The translations under genes and the position numbers were made by a program. 64,000 nucleotides of DNA from assembly GCF_051014685.1 (NCBI RefSeq), contig NW_027478385.1:6696001-6760000 (forward strand). Direction: 5' to 3'. The DNA is from Ptiloglossa arizonensis. Lineage: Eukaryota > Arthropoda > Insecta > Hymenoptera > Colletidae. Under the pieces are notes generated by a model. It saw only the letters and a program-made list of their open reading frames with translations, did no database searches and was not told where the DNA came from. This document shows positions 12,736-26,797 of this stretch, piece by piece; positions within the stretch are counted from its first letter, which is position 1; each line of letters starts with the position of its first letter.

Positions 12736-15700
12736 GAGTTTAAAGCCAAGAAATGGTTGAGAAGGCAAAAATTTTTTCGCAATTCTGCTGCTTCAAACGC
12801 ATAACCAGTACAGCCTAGGGAAAAAATACATATACCGTTGTAATCGGGCGTGTTTCTACTTTCAGTGGCAATAGGAATTTTTGGGTTAGGTCAATCCGTT
12901 CGCGAGATATGGGACTTTGAAGACAAGAAATGGTTGAGAAGAGAACAAATTTTTCGCAATTCTGCTGCTCCAATCGCTTAACCAGTATGGCCTAGGGAAA
13001 AAATACGCATACCGTTGTAATCGGGCGAGTTTCTACTTTCAGTTACAATAGGAGTTTTTGGATTAAGCCAATCCGTTCGCGAGATATGGGACTTTGAAGC
13101 TAAGAAATGGTTGACAAGACAACAAATTTTCCGCACTTCTGCTGCTCCAATCGCTTATCCAGAATGGCCTAGGGGAAAAATACACGTACCGTAGTAATCG
13201 GTCGAGTTTCTACTTTCAGATGCAATTGGAATTTTTGGGTTAGGTCAATCCGTTCGTGATATATGGCAGTTTGAAGATAAGAAATGGTTGAGAAGACAAC
13301 AAATTTTTCGCAATTCTGCTGCTCCAAACGCTTAACCAGAATGGCCTAGGGGAAAAATACACGTACCGTTGTAGTCGGTCGAGTTTCTACTTTCAGATGC
13401 AATTGGAATTTTTGGGTTAGGTCAATCCGTTCGTGATATATGGCAGTTTGAAGATAAGAAATGGTTGAGAAGACAACAAATTTTTCGCAATTCTGCTGCT
13501 CCAAACGCTTAACCAGAATGGCCTAGGGAAAAAATACGCATACCCTTGTAATCGGGCGAGCTTCTACTTTCAATTGCAAAAGGAATTTTTGGATTAGGTC
13601 AATCCGTTCGCGAGATATGGCAGTTCGAAGCTAAGAAATGGTTGAGAAGAGAACAAAGTTTCGCAATTCTGCTGCTCCAAACGCTTAACCAGAATGGCCT
13701 AGGGAAAAGATACATATACCGTTGTAATCGGGCGTGTTTCTACTTTCAGTGGCAATAGGAATTTTTGGGTTAGGTCAATCCGTTCGCGAGATATGGGACT
13801 TTGAAGACAAGAAATGGTTGAGAAGAGAACAAATTTTTCGCAATTCTGCTGCTCCAATCGCTTAACCAGTATGGCCTAGGGGAAAAATACACATACCGTT
13901 GTAATCGGGCGTGTTTCTACTTTCAAATGCAATAGGAATTTTTGGGTTAGTTCAATCCGTTCGCGAGATATGAGAGCTTGAAGCCAAGAAATGGTTGAGA
14001 AGGCAAAAATTTTTTCGCAATTCTGCTGCTTCAAACGCATAACCAGTACAGCCTAGGGAAAAAATACATATACCGTTGTAATCGGGCGTGTTTCTACTTT
14101 CAGTGGCAATAGGAATTTTTGGGTTAGGTCAATCCGTTCGCGAGATATGGGACTTTGAAGACAAGAAATGGTTGAGAAGAGAACAAATTTTTCGCAATTC
14201 TGCTGCTCCAATCGCTTAACCAGTATGGCCTAGGGAAAAAATACGCATACCGTTGTAATCGGGCGAGTTTCTACTTTCAGTTACAATAGGAGTTTTTGGA
14301 TTAAGCCAATCCGTTCGCGAGATATGGGACTTTGAAGCTAAGAAATGGTTGACAAGACAACAAATTTTCCGCACTTCTGCTGCTCCAATCGCTTATCCAG
14401 AATGGCCTAGGGGAAAAATACACGTACCGTAGTAATCGGTCGAGTTTCTACTTTCAGATGCAATTGGAATTTTTGGGTTAGGTCAATCCGTTCGTGATAT
14501 ATGGCAGTTTGAAGATAAGAAATGGTTGAGAAGACAACAAATTTTTCGCAATTCTGCTGCTCCAAACGCTTAACCAGAATGGCCTAGGGGAAAAATACAC
14601 GTACCGTTGTAGTCGGTCGAGTTTCTACTTTCAGATGCAATTGGAATTTTTGGGTTAGGTCAATCCGTTCGCGAGATATGGCAGTTCGAAGCTAAGAAAT
14701 GGTTGAGAAGAGAACAAAGTTTCGCAATTCTGCTGCTCCAAACGCTTAACCAGAATGGCCTAGGGAAAAGATACATATACCGTTGTAATCGGGCGTGTTT
14801 CTACTTTCAGTGGCAATAGGAATTTTTGGGTTAGGTCAATCCGTTCGCGAGATATGGGACTTTGAAGACAAGAAATGGTTGAGAAGAGAACAAATTTTTC
14901 GCAATTCTGCTGCTCCAATCGCTTAACCAGTATGGCCTAGGGGAAAAATACACATACCGTTGTAATCGGGCGTGTTTCTACTTTCAAATGCAATAGGAAT
15001 TTTTGGGTTAGTTCAATCCGTTCGCGAGATATGAGAGCTTGAAGCCAAGAAATGGTTGAGAAGGCAAAAATTTTTTCGCAATTCTGCTGCTTCAAACGCA
15101 TAACCAGTACAGCCTAGGGAAAAAATACATATACCGTTGTAATCGGGCGTGTTTCTACTTTCAGTGGCAATAGGAATTTTTGGGTTAGGTCAATCCGTTC
15201 GCGAGATATGGGACTTTGAAGACAAGAAATGGTTGAGAAGAGAACAAATTTTTCGCAATTCTGCTGCTCCAATCGCTTAACCAGTATGGCCTAGGGAAAA
15301 AATACGCATACCGTTGTAATCGGGCGAGTTTCTACTTTCAGTTACAATAGGAGTTTTTGGATTAAGCCAATCCGTTCGCGAGATATGGGACTTTGAAGCT
15401 AAGAAATGGTTGACAAGACAACAAATTTTCCGCACTTCTGCTGCTCCAATCGCTTATCCAGAATGGCCTAGGGGAAAAATACACGTACCGTAGTAATCGG
15501 TCGAGTTTCTACTTTCAGATGCAATTGGAATTTTTGGGTTAGGTCAATCCGTTCGTGATATATGGCAGTTTGAAGACAAGAAATGGTTGAGAAGACAACA
15601 AATTTTTCGCAATTCTGCTGCTCCAAACGCTTAACCAGAATGGCCTAGGGGAAAAATACACGTACCGTTGTAGTCGGTCGAGTTTCTACTTTCAGATGCA

Positions 15701-16272
15701 ATTGGAATTTTTGTGTTAGGTCAATCCGTTCGTGATATATGGCAGTTTGAAGATAAGAAATGGTTGAGAAGACAACAAATTTTTCGCAATTCTGCTGCTC
15801 CAAACGCTTAACCAGAATGGCCTAGGGAAAAAATACGCATACCCTTGTAATCGGGCGAGCTTCTACTTTCAATTGCAAAAGGAATTTTTGGATTAGGTCA
15901 ATCCGTTCGCGAGATATGGCAGTTCGAAGCTAAGAAATGGTTGAGAAGAGAACAAAGTTTCGCAATTCTGCTGCTCCAAACGCTTAACCAGAATGGCCTA
16001 GGGAAAAGATACATATACCGTTGTAATCGGGCGTGTTTCTACTTTCAGTGGCAATAGGAATTTTTGGGTTAGGTCAATCCGTTCGCGAGATATGGGACTT
16101 TGAAGACAAGAAATGGTTGAGAAGAGAACAAATTTTTCGCAATTCTGCTGCTCCAATCGCTTAACCAGTATGGCCTAGGGGAAAAATACACATACCGTTG
16201 TAATCGGGCGTGTTTCTACTTTCAAATGCAATAGGAATTTTTGGGTTAGTTCAATCCGTTCGCGAGATATGA
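12736..16272 (+). repeat. Three tandem 7-monomer modules, the middle one short by a monomer
   Basis: The gcttcaaacgcataacc marker falls at 12782, 14020 and 15081. The first spacing is 1,238 bp (7 monomers) and the second 1,061 bp (6 monomers). In the middle module the gatgcaattgg monomer near 14620-14660 runs directly into the cagttcgaag part of the following monomer type, skipping the aattgcaaaagg part. So exactly one monomer has been lost by in-register recombination. This triplication is what makes the second large repeat longer than the first. Confidence 0.8.
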
Positions 16273-19200
16273 GAGCTTGAAGCTAAGAAATGGTTGAGAA
16301 GAGAACAAATTTTTCGCAATTCTGCTGCTCCAATCGCTTATCCAGAATGGCCTAGGGGAAAAATACACGTACCGTTGTAATCGGTCGAGTTTCTACTTTC
16401 AGATGCAATAGGAATTTTTGGATTAGGTCAATCCGTTCGCGAGATATGGTGGTTTGAAGCTAAGAAATGGTTGAGAAGAGAACAAATTTTTCGCAATTCT
16501 GCTGCTCCAGACGCTTAACCAGAATGGCCTAGGGAAAAAATACACATACCGTTGTAATCGGGCGAGTTTCTACTTTCAGATGCAATAGGAATTTTTGGAT
16601 TAGGTCAATCCGTTCGCGAGATATTGGAGTTTGAAGACAAGAAATGGTTGAGAAGGCAAAAAATTTTTCGCAATTCTGCTGCTCCAAACGCTTAACCAGA
16701 ATGGCCTAGGGGAATAATACATATACCGTTGTAATCGGGCGTGTTTCTACTTTCAGTTGCAAGAGGAATTTTTGGGTTAGGTCAATCCGTTCGCGAGATA
16801 TGGGACTTTGAAGCTAAGAAATGTTTGACAAGACAACAAATTTTCCGCACTTCTGCTGCTCCAATCGCTTATCCAGAATGGCCTATGGGAAAAATACACG
16901 TACCGTTGTAATCGGGCGAGTTTCTACTTTCAAATGCAATAGGAATTTTTGGGTTAGGTCAATCCGTTCGCGAGATATGGCAGTTCGAAGCTAAGAAATG
17001 GTTGAGAAGAGAACAAATTTTTCGCAATTCTGCCGTTCCAAACGCTTAACCAGAATGGCATAGGGAAAAAATACACATACCGTTGTAATCGGGCGAGTTC
17101 CTACTTTCAGATGCAATAGGAATTTTTGGATTAGGGCAATCCGTTCGTGACATATGGCAGTTTGAAGCTAAGAAATGGTTGAGAAGACAACAAATTTTTC
17201 TCAATTCTGGTGCTCCAAACGCTTAACCAGAATGGCCTAGGGAAAAAATACGCATACCGTTGTAATCGGGCGAGTTTCTACTTTCTAATGCAATAGGAAT
17301 TTTTGGGTTAGGTCAATCCGTTCGCGAGATATGGGAGTTTAAAGCCAAGAAATGGTTGAGAAGGCAAAAATTTTTTCGCAATTCTGCTGCTTCAAACGCA
17401 TAACCAGTACAGCCTAGGGAAAAAATACACGTACCGTTGTAATCGGGCGAGTTTCTACTTTCAAATGCAATAGGAATTTTTGGGTTAGGTCAATCCGTTC
17501 GCGAGATATGGTGGTTTGAAGCTAAGAAATGGTTGAGAAGAGAACAAATTTTTCGCAATTCTGCTGCTCCAGACGCTTAACCAGAATGGCCTAGGGAAAA
17601 AATACACATACCGTTGTAATCGGGCGAGTTTCTACTTTCAGATGCAATAGGAATTTTTGGATTAGGTCAATCCGTTCGCGAGATATGGAACTTTGAAGCT
17701 AAGAAATGGTTGACAAGACAACAAATTTTCCGCACTTCTGCTGCTCCAATCGCTTATCCAGAATGGCCTAGGGGAAAAATACACGTACCGTTGTAATCGG
17801 GCGAGTTTCTACTTTCAAATGCAATAGGAATTTTTGGGTTAGGTCAATCCGTTCGCGAGATATGGCAGTTCGAAGCTAAGAAATGGTTGAGAAGAGAACA
17901 AATTTTTCGCAATTCTGCTGCTCCAAACGCTTAACCAGAATGGCATAGGGAAAAAATACACATACCGTTGTAATCGGGCGAGTTCCTACTTTCAGATGCA
18001 ATAGGAATTTTTGGATTAGGTCAATCCGTTCGTGACATATGGCAGTTTGAAGCTAAGAAATGGTTGAGAAGACAACAAATTTTTCGTAATTCTGCTGCTC
18101 CAAACGTTTAACCAGAATGGCCTGGGGAAAAAATACATATACAGTTGTAATCGGGCGTGTTTCTACTTTCAGTTGCAATAGGAATTTTTGAGTTAGGTCA
18201 ATCCGTTCGCGAGATATGGGACTTTGAAGCTAAGAAATGTTTGGGAAGGCAAAAAATTTTTCTCAATTCTGCTGCTCCAAACGCTTAACCAGAATGGCCT
18301 AGGGAAAAAATACACATACCGTCGTAATCGGGCGAGATTCTACTTTCAGATGCAATGGGAATTTTTGGGTTAGGTCAATCCATTCGCGACATATGGCAGT
18401 TTGAAGCTAAGAAATGGTTGAGAAGACAACAAATTTTTCGTAATTCTGCTGCTCCAAACGCTTAACCAGAATGGCCTAGGGGAAAAATACGCATACAGTT
18501 GTAATCGGGCGTGTTTCTACTTTCAGTTGCAATAGGAATTTTTGGGTTAGGTCAATCCGTTCGCGAGATATGGGACTTTGAAGCTAAGAAATGTTTGGGA
18601 AGGCAAAAAATTTTTCGCAATTCTGCAGCTCCAATCGCTTAACCAGAATGGCCTAGGGGAAAAATACACATACCGTTGTAATCGGGCGTGTTTCTACTTT
18701 CAGACGCAACAGGAAGTTTTGGGTTAGGTCAATCCGTTCGCGAGATATGGGACATTGAAGCTAAGAAATGGTTGAGAAGACAACAAATTTTTCGCAATTC
18801 TGCTGCTCCAATCGCTTAACCAGAATGGCCTAGGGGAAAAATACACACACCGTTGTAATCGGGCGAGTTTCTACTTTCAGTTACAATAGGAATTTTTGGA
18901 TTAAGCCAATCCGTTCGCGAGATATGGGACTTTGAAGCTAAGAAATGGTTGACAAGACAACAAATTTTCCGCACTTCTGCTGCTCCAATCGCTTATCCAG
19001 AATGGCCTAGGGGAAAAATGCACGTACCGTTGTAATCTGGCGAGTTTCTACTTTCATATGCAATAGGAATTTTTGGGTTAGGTCAATCCGTTCGCGAGAT
19101 ATGGGACTTTGAAGACAAGAAATGGTTGAGAAGAGAACAAATTTTTCGCAATTCTGCTGCTCCAAACGCTTAACCAGAACGGCCTAGGGAAAAAATACAC

Positions 19201-22200
19201 ATACCGTTGTAATCGGTCGAGTTTCTACTTTCAGATGCAATAGGAATTTTTGGGTTAGGTCAATCCGTTCGTGACATATGGCAGGTTGAAATAAGAAACG
19301 GTTGAGAAGACAACAAATTTTTCGCAAGTCTGCTGCTCCAAACGCTTAACCAGAATGGCCTAGGGAAAAAATACACATACCGTTGTTATCGGGCGAGTTT
19401 CTATTTTCAGATGCAATAGGAATTTTTGGGTTAGGTCAATCCGTTCGCGAGATATGGGAGTTTAAAGCCAAGAAATGGTTGAGAAGGCAAAAATTTTTTC
19501 GCAATTCTGCTGCTTCAAACGCATAACCAGTACAGCCTAGGGAAAAAATACATATACCGTTGTAATCGGGCGTGTTTCTACTTTCAGTGGCAATAGGAAT
19601 TTTTGGGTTAGGTCAATCCGTTCGCGAGATATGGGACTTTGAAGACAAGAAATGGTTGAGAAGAGAACAAATTTTTCGCAATTCTGCTGCTCCAATCGCT
19701 TAACCAGTATGGCCTAGGGAAAAAATACGCATACCGTTGTAATCGGGCGAGTTTCTACTTTCAGTTACAATAGGAGTTTTTGGATTAAGCCAATCCGTTC
19801 GCGAGATATGGGACTTTGAAGCTAAGAAATGGTTGACAAGACAACAAATTTTCCGCACTTCTGCTGCTCCAATCGCTTATCCAGAATGGCCTAGGGGAAA
19901 AATACACGTACCGTAGTAATCGGTCGAGTTTCTACTTTCAGATGCAATTGGAATTTTTGGGTTAGGTCAATCCGTTCGTGATATATGGCAGTTTGAAGAT
20001 AAGAAATGGTTGAGAAGACAACAAATTTTTCGCAATTCTGCTGCTCCAAACGCTTAACCAGAATGGCCTAGGGGAAAAATACACGTACCGTTGTAGTCGG
20101 TCGAGTTTCTACTTTCAGATGCAATTGGAATTTTTGGGTTAGGTCAATCCGTTCGTGATATATGGCAGTTTGAAGATAAGAAATGGTTGAGAAGACAACA
20201 AATTTTTCGCAATTCTGCTGCTCCAAACGCTTAACCAGAATGGCCTAGGGAAAAAATACGCATACCCTTGTAATCGGGCGAGCTTCTACTTTCAATTGCA
20301 AAAGGAATTTTTGGATTAGGTCAATCCGTTCGCGAGATATGGCAGTTCGAAGCTAAGAAATGGTTGAGAAGAGAACAAAGTTTCGCAATTCTGCTGCTCC
20401 AAACGCTTAACCAGAATGGCCTAGGGAAAAGATACATATACCGTTGTAATCGGGCGTGTTTCTACTTTCAGTGGCAATAGGAATTTTTGGGTTAGGTCAA
20501 TCCGTTCGCGAGATATGGGACTTTGAAGACAAGAAATGGTTGAGAAGAGAACAAATTTTTCGCAATTCTGCTGCTCCAATCGCTTAACCAGTATGGCCTA
20601 GGGGAAAAATACACATACCGTTGTAATCGGGCGTGTTTCTACTTTCAAATGCAATAGGAATTTTTGGGTTAGTTCAATCCGTTCGCGAGATATGAGAGCT
20701 TGAAGCTAAGAAATGGTTGAGAAGAGAACAAATTTTTCGCAATTCTGCTGCTCCAATCGCTTATCCAGAATGGCCTAGGGGAAAAATACACGTACCGTTG
20801 TAATCGGTCGAGTTTCTACTTTCAGATGCAATAGGAATTTTTGGATTAGGTCAATCCGTTCGCGAGATATGGTGGTTTGAATCTAAGAAATGGTTGAGAA
20901 GAGAACAAATTTTTCGCAATTCTGCTGCTCCAGACGCTTAACCAGAATGGCCTAGGGAAAAAATACACATACCGTTGTAATCGGGCGAGTTTCTACTTTC
21001 AGATGCAATAGGAATTTTTGGATTAGGTCAATCCGTTCGCGAGATATGGGAGTTTGAAGACAAGAAATGGTTGAGAAGGCAAAAAATTTTTCGCAATTCT
21101 GCTGCTCCAAACGCTTAACCAGAATGGCCTAGGGGAATAATACATATACCGTTGTAATCGGGCGTGTTTCTACTTTCAGTTGCAAGAGGAATTTTTGGGT
21201 TAGGTCAATCCGTTCGCGAGATATGGGACTTTGAAGCTAAGAAATGTTTGACAAGACAACAAATTTTCCGCACTTCTGCTGCTCCAATCGCTTATCCAGA
21301 ATGGCCTATGGGAAAAATACACGTACCGTTGTAATCGGGCGAGTTTCTACTTTCAAATGCAATAGGAATTTTTGGGTTAGGTCAATCCGTTCGCGAGATA
21401 TGGGACTTTGAAGACAAGAAATGGTTGAGAAGAGAACAAATTTTTCGCAATTCTGCTGCTCCAATCGCTTAACCAGTATGGCCTAGGGAAAAAATACGCA
21501 TACCGTTGTAATCGGGCGAGTTTCTACTTTCAGTTACAATAGGAGTTTTTGGATTAAGCCAATCCGTTCGCGAGATATGGGACTTTGAAGCTAAGAAATG
21601 GTTGACAAGACAACAAATTTTCCGCACTTCTGCTGCTCCAATCGCTTATCCAGAATGGCCTAGGGGAAAAATACACGTACCGTTGTAATCGGTCGAGTTT
21701 CTACTTTCAGATGCAATTGGAATTTTTGGGTTAGGTCAATCCGTTCGTGATATATGGCAGTTTGAAGATAAGAAATGGTTGAGAAGACAACAAATTTTTC
21801 GCAATTCTGCTGCTCCAAACGCTTAACCAGAATGGCCTAGGGGAAAAATACACGTACCGTTGTAATCGGGCGAGCTTCTACTTTCTAATGCAATAGGAAT
21901 TTTTGGGTTAGTTCAATCCGTTCGCGAGATATGAGTGTTTGAAGCTAAGAAATGGTTGTGAAGAGAACAAATTTTTCGCAATTCTGCTGCTCCAAACGCT
22001 TAACCAGAATGGCCTAGGGAAAAAATACGCATACCGTTGTAATCGGGCGAGTTTCTACTTTCAGTTACAATAGGAATTTTTGGATTAAGCCAATCCGTTC
22101 GCGAGATATGGGACTTTGAAGCTAAGAAATGGTTGACAAGACAACAAATTTTCCGCAATTCTGCTGCTGCAATCGCTTATCCAGAATGGCCTAGGGAAAA

Positions 22201-24057
22201 AATACACATACCGTTGTAATCGGGCGAGTTTCTACTTTCAGATGCAATAGGAATTTTTGGGTTAAGCCAATCCGTTCGCGAGATATGGGAGTTTGAAGAC
22301 AAGAAATGGTTGAGAAGGCAAAAAATTTTTCGCAATTCTGCTGCTCCAAACGCTTAACCAGAATGGCCTAGGGAAAAAATACACATACCGTTGTAATCGG
22401 GCGAGTTTCTACTTTCAGATGCAATAGGAATTTTTGGGTTAGGTCAATGCGTTCGTGACATATGGCAGTTTGAAGATAAGAAATGGTTGAGAACACAACA
22501 AATTTTTCGCAATTCTGCTGCTCCAAACGCTTAACCAGAATGGCCTAGGGAAAAAATACGCATACAGTTGTAATCGGGCGAGTTACTACTTTCAGACGCA
22601 GCAGGAATTTTTGTGTTTGGTCAATACGTTCGCGAGATATGGGAGTTTGAAGCTAAGAAATGGTTGAGAAGAGAACAAATTTTTCGCAATTCTGCTGCTC
22701 CAAACGCTTAACCAGAATGGCCTAGGGAAAAAATACACATACCGTTGTAATCGGGCGAGTGTCTACTTTCAGATGCAACAGGAATTTTTGGGTTAGGTCA
22801 ATCCGTTCGCGAGATATGGGACTTTGAAGCTAAGAAATCTTTGGGAAGGCAAAAAATTTTTCGCAATTCTGCTGCTCCAAACGCTTAATCAGAATGGCCT
22901 AGGGAAAAAATACGCATGCCGTTGTAATCGGGCGAGATTCTACTTTCAGATGAAATCGGAATTTTTGGGTTAGGTCAATCCGTTCGCGACATATGGCAGT
23001 TTGAAGCTAAGAAATGGTTGAGAAGACAACAAATTTTTCGCAATTCTGCTGCTCCAAACGCTTAACCAGAATGGCCTAGGGAAAAAATACGCATACCCTT
23101 GTAATCGGGCGAGCTTCTACTTTCAATTGCAAAAGGAATTTTTGGATTAGGTCAATCCGTTCGCGAGATATGGCAGTTTGAAGCTAAGAAATGGTTGAGA
23201 AGACAACAAATTTTTCGCAATTCTGCTGCTCCAAACGCTTAACCAGAATGGCCTAGGGAAAAAATACGCATACCCTTGTAATCGGGCGAGCTTCTACTTT
23301 CAATTGCAAAAGGAATTTTTGGATTAGGTCAATCCGTTCGCGAGATATGGCAGTTCGAAGCTAAGAAATGGTTGAGAAGACAACAAATTTTTCGCAATTC
23401 TGCTGCTCCAAACGCTTAACCAGAATGGCCTAGGGAAAAAATACACATACCGTTGTAATCGGGCGAGTTTCTACTTTCAGACGCAGCAGGAATTTTTGTG
23501 CTTGGTCAATCCGTTCGCGAGATATGGGACTTTGAAGCTAAGAAATGGTTGACAAGACAACAAATTTGCCGCACTTCTGCTGCTCAAATCGCTTATCCAG
23601 AATGGCCTAGGGGAAAAATACACATACCGTTGTAATCGGGCGAGTTTCTACTTTCAGATGCAATAGGAATTTTTGGGTTAGGTCAATCCGTTCGCGAGAT
23701 ATGGGAGTTTGAAGTCAAGAAATGGTTGAGAAGGCAAAAAATTTTTCGCAATTCTGCTGCTCCAAACGCTTAACCAGAATGGCCTAGGGGAAAAATACAT
23801 ATACCGTTGTAATCGGGCGTGTTTCTACTTTCAGTTGCAATAGGAATTTTTGGGTTAGGTCAATCCGTTCGCGAGATATGGGACTTTGAAGCTAAGAAAT
23901 GTTTGGGAAGGCAAAAAATTTTTCGCAATTCTGCTGCTCCAAACGCTTAACCAGAATGGCCTAGGGAAAAAATACACATACCGTTGTAATCTGGCGAGAT
24001 TCTACTTTCAGATGCAATAGGAATTTTTGGGTTAGGTCAATCCGTTCGCGAGATATG
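12736..24057 (+). repeat. Large higher-order repeat, copy 2 (11,322 bp)
   Basis: This is the second tandem copy of the unit at 2475-12735. It is longer by 1,061 bp, about six monomers, because its 7-monomer module is present three times instead of twice. Correspondence continues through the singular gatgaaatcgg monomer (about 11629 and 22951) and the gtgcttggtc monomer (about 12157 and 23480, where the offset becomes 11,323). It ends where copy 1 continues as gggagtttaaagcc (about 12736) while copy 2 continues as gggcctttgaagc (about 24058). Between about 23170 and 23400 this copy differs locally: copy 1 has an acaaagtttcgc monomer there and copy 2 has acaaatttttcgc. Confidence 0.85.
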
Positions 24058-26797
24058 GGCCTTTGAAGCTAAGAAATGTTTGGGAAGGCAAAAAATTTTT
24101 CGCAATTCTGCTGCTCCAATCGCTTAACCAGAATGGCCTAGGGGAAAAATACACATACCGTTGTAATCGGGCGTGTTTCTACTTTCAAATGCAGTAGGAA
24201 TTTTTGGGTTAGTTCAATCCGTTCGCGAGATATCAGAGTTTGAAGCTAAGTAATGGTTGAGAAGAGAACAAATTTTTCGCAATTCTGCTGCTCCAGACGC
24301 TTAACCAGAATGGCCAAGGGAAAAAATACGCATACCGTTGTAATCGCGCGAGTTTCTACTTTCATATGCAATAGGAATTTTTGGGTTAGGTCAATCCGTT
24401 CGCGAGATATGGGCCTTTGAAGCTAAGAAATGTTTGGGAAGGCAAAAAATTTTTCGCAATTCTGCTGCTCCAAAAGCTTAACCAGAATGGCCTAGGGAAA
24501 AAATACACATACCGTTGTAATCGGGCGAGATTCTACTTTCAGATGCAATAGGAATTTTTGGGTTAGGTCAATCCGTTCGCGACATATGGCAGTTTGAAGC
24601 TAAGAAATGGTTGAGAAGACAACAAACTTTTCGCAATTCTGCTGCTCCAAACGCTTCACCAGAATGGCCTAGGGGAAAAATACGCATACAGTTGTAATCG
24701 GGCGAGTTTCTACTTTCAGACGCAGCAGGAATTTTTGTGTTTGGTCAATCCGTTCGCGTGATGTGGGAGTTTGAAGCTAAGAAATGGTTGAGAAGACAAC
24801 AAATTTTTCGCAATTCTGCTGCCCAAACGCTTAACCAGAATGGCCTAGGGAAAAAATACACATACCGTTGTAATCGGGCGAGTTTCTACTTTCAGATGCA
24901 ATAGGAATTTTTGGGTTAGGTCAATCCGTTCGCGAGGTATGGGAGTTTGAAGACAAGAAATGGTTGAGAAGGCAAAAAATTTTTCGCAATTCTGCTGCTC
25001 CAAACGCTTTCCAGAATGGCCTAGGGGAAAAATACATATACCGTTGTAATCGGGCGTGTTTCTACTTTCAGTTGCAATAGTAATTTTTGGGTTAGGTCAA
25101 TCCGTTCGCGAGATATGGGACTTTGAAGCTAAGAAATGTTTGGGAAGGCAAACAATTTTTCGCAATTCTGCTGCTCCAAAAGCTTAACCAGAATGGCCTA
25201 GGGAAAAAATACACATACCGTTGTAATCGGGCGAGATTCTACTTTCAGATGCAATAGGAATTTTTGGGTTAGGTCAATCCGTTCGCGACATATGGCAGTT
25301 TGAAGCTAAGAAATGGTTGAGAAGACAACAAATTTTTCGCAATTCTGCTGCTCCAAACGCTTCACCAGAATGGCCTAGGGGAAAAATACGCATACAGTTG
25401 TAATCGGGCGAGTTTCTACTTTCAGACGCAGCAGGAATTTTTGTGTTTGGTCAATCCGTTCGCGTGATGTGGGAGTTTGAAGCTAAGAAATGGTTGAGAA
25501 GACAACAAATTTTTCGCAATTCTGCTGCTCCAAACGCTTAACCAGAATGGCCTAGGGAAAAAATACACATACCGTTGTAATCGGGCGAGTTTCTACTTTC
25601 AGACGCAGCAGGAATTTTTGTGTTTGGTCAATCCGTTCGCGAGATATGGGACTTTGAAGCTAAGAAATGGTTGACAAGACAACAAATTTGCCGCACTTCT
25701 GCTGCTCCAATCGCTTATCCAGAATAGCCTAGGGGAAAAATACACGTACCGTTGTAATCGGGCGAGTTTCTACTTTCAAATGCAATAGGAATTTTTGGGT
25801 TAGGTCAATCCGTTCGCGAGATATGGCAGTTCGAAGCTAAGAAATGGTTGAGAAGAGAACAAAGTTTCGCAATTCTGCTGCTCCAAACGCTTAACCAGAA
25901 TGGCCTACGGGGAAAATACACATACCGTTGTTATCGGGCGAGTTTCTACTTTCAGATGCAATAGGAATTTTTGGGTTAGGTCAATCCGTTCGCGAGATAT
26001 GGGAGTTTAAAGCGAAGAAATGGTTGAGAAGGCAAAAATTTTTTCGCAATTCTGCTGCTTCAAACGCATAACCAGTATAGCCTAGGGAAAAAATAAATAT
26101 ACCGTTGTAATCGGGCGTGTTTCTACTTTCAGTGGCAATAGGAATTTTTGGGTTAGGTCAATCCGTTCGCGAGATATGGGACTTTGAAGCTAAGAAATGT
26201 TTGGGAAGGCAAAAATTTTTTCGCAATTCTGCTGCTCCAAACGCTTAACCAGAATGGCCTAGGGAAAAAATACACATACCGTTGTAATCGGGCGAGATTC
26301 TACTTTCAGATGCAATAGGAATTTTTGGGTTAGGTCAATCCGTTCGCGACATATGGCAGTTTGAAGCTAAGAAATGGTTGAGAAGACAACAAATTTTTCG
26401 CAATTCTGCTGCTCCAAACGCTTAACCAGAATGGCCTAGGGGAAAAATACGCATACAGTTGTAATCGGGCGTGTTTCTACTTTCAGACGCAGCAGGAATT
26501 TTTGTGTTTGGTCAATCCGTTCGCGTGATGTGGGAGTTTGAAGCTAAGAAATGGTTGAGAAGACAACAAATTTTTCGCAATTCTGCTGCTCCAAACGCTT
26601 AACCAGAATGGCCTAGGGGAAAAATACACGTACCGTTGTAATCGGGCGAGTTTCTACTTTCTAATGCAATAGGAATTTTTGGGTTAGGCCAATCCGTTCG
26701 CGAGATATGGTAGTTTGAAGACAAGAAATGGTTGAGAAGGCAAAAAATTTTTCGCAATTCTGCTGCTCAAAACGCTTAACCAGAATGGCCTAGGGAA
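23480..26797 (+). repeat. Region C duplication, copy 1 (about 3.3 kb)
   Basis: This segment corresponds to 29137-32637. The gaagtcaag variant at 23711 pairs with 29368 and the gggcctttgaag variant at 24061 with 29718, both at an offset of 5,657 bp. After about 24350 the offset becomes 5,834 bp (gggccttt at 24411/30245, cctacgg at 25904/31738), because the second copy has one additional monomer. Shared idiosyncrasies include gctgcccaaacg, aggtatggg, gctttccag and atagtaattt, which make common descent clear. Confidence 0.8.
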
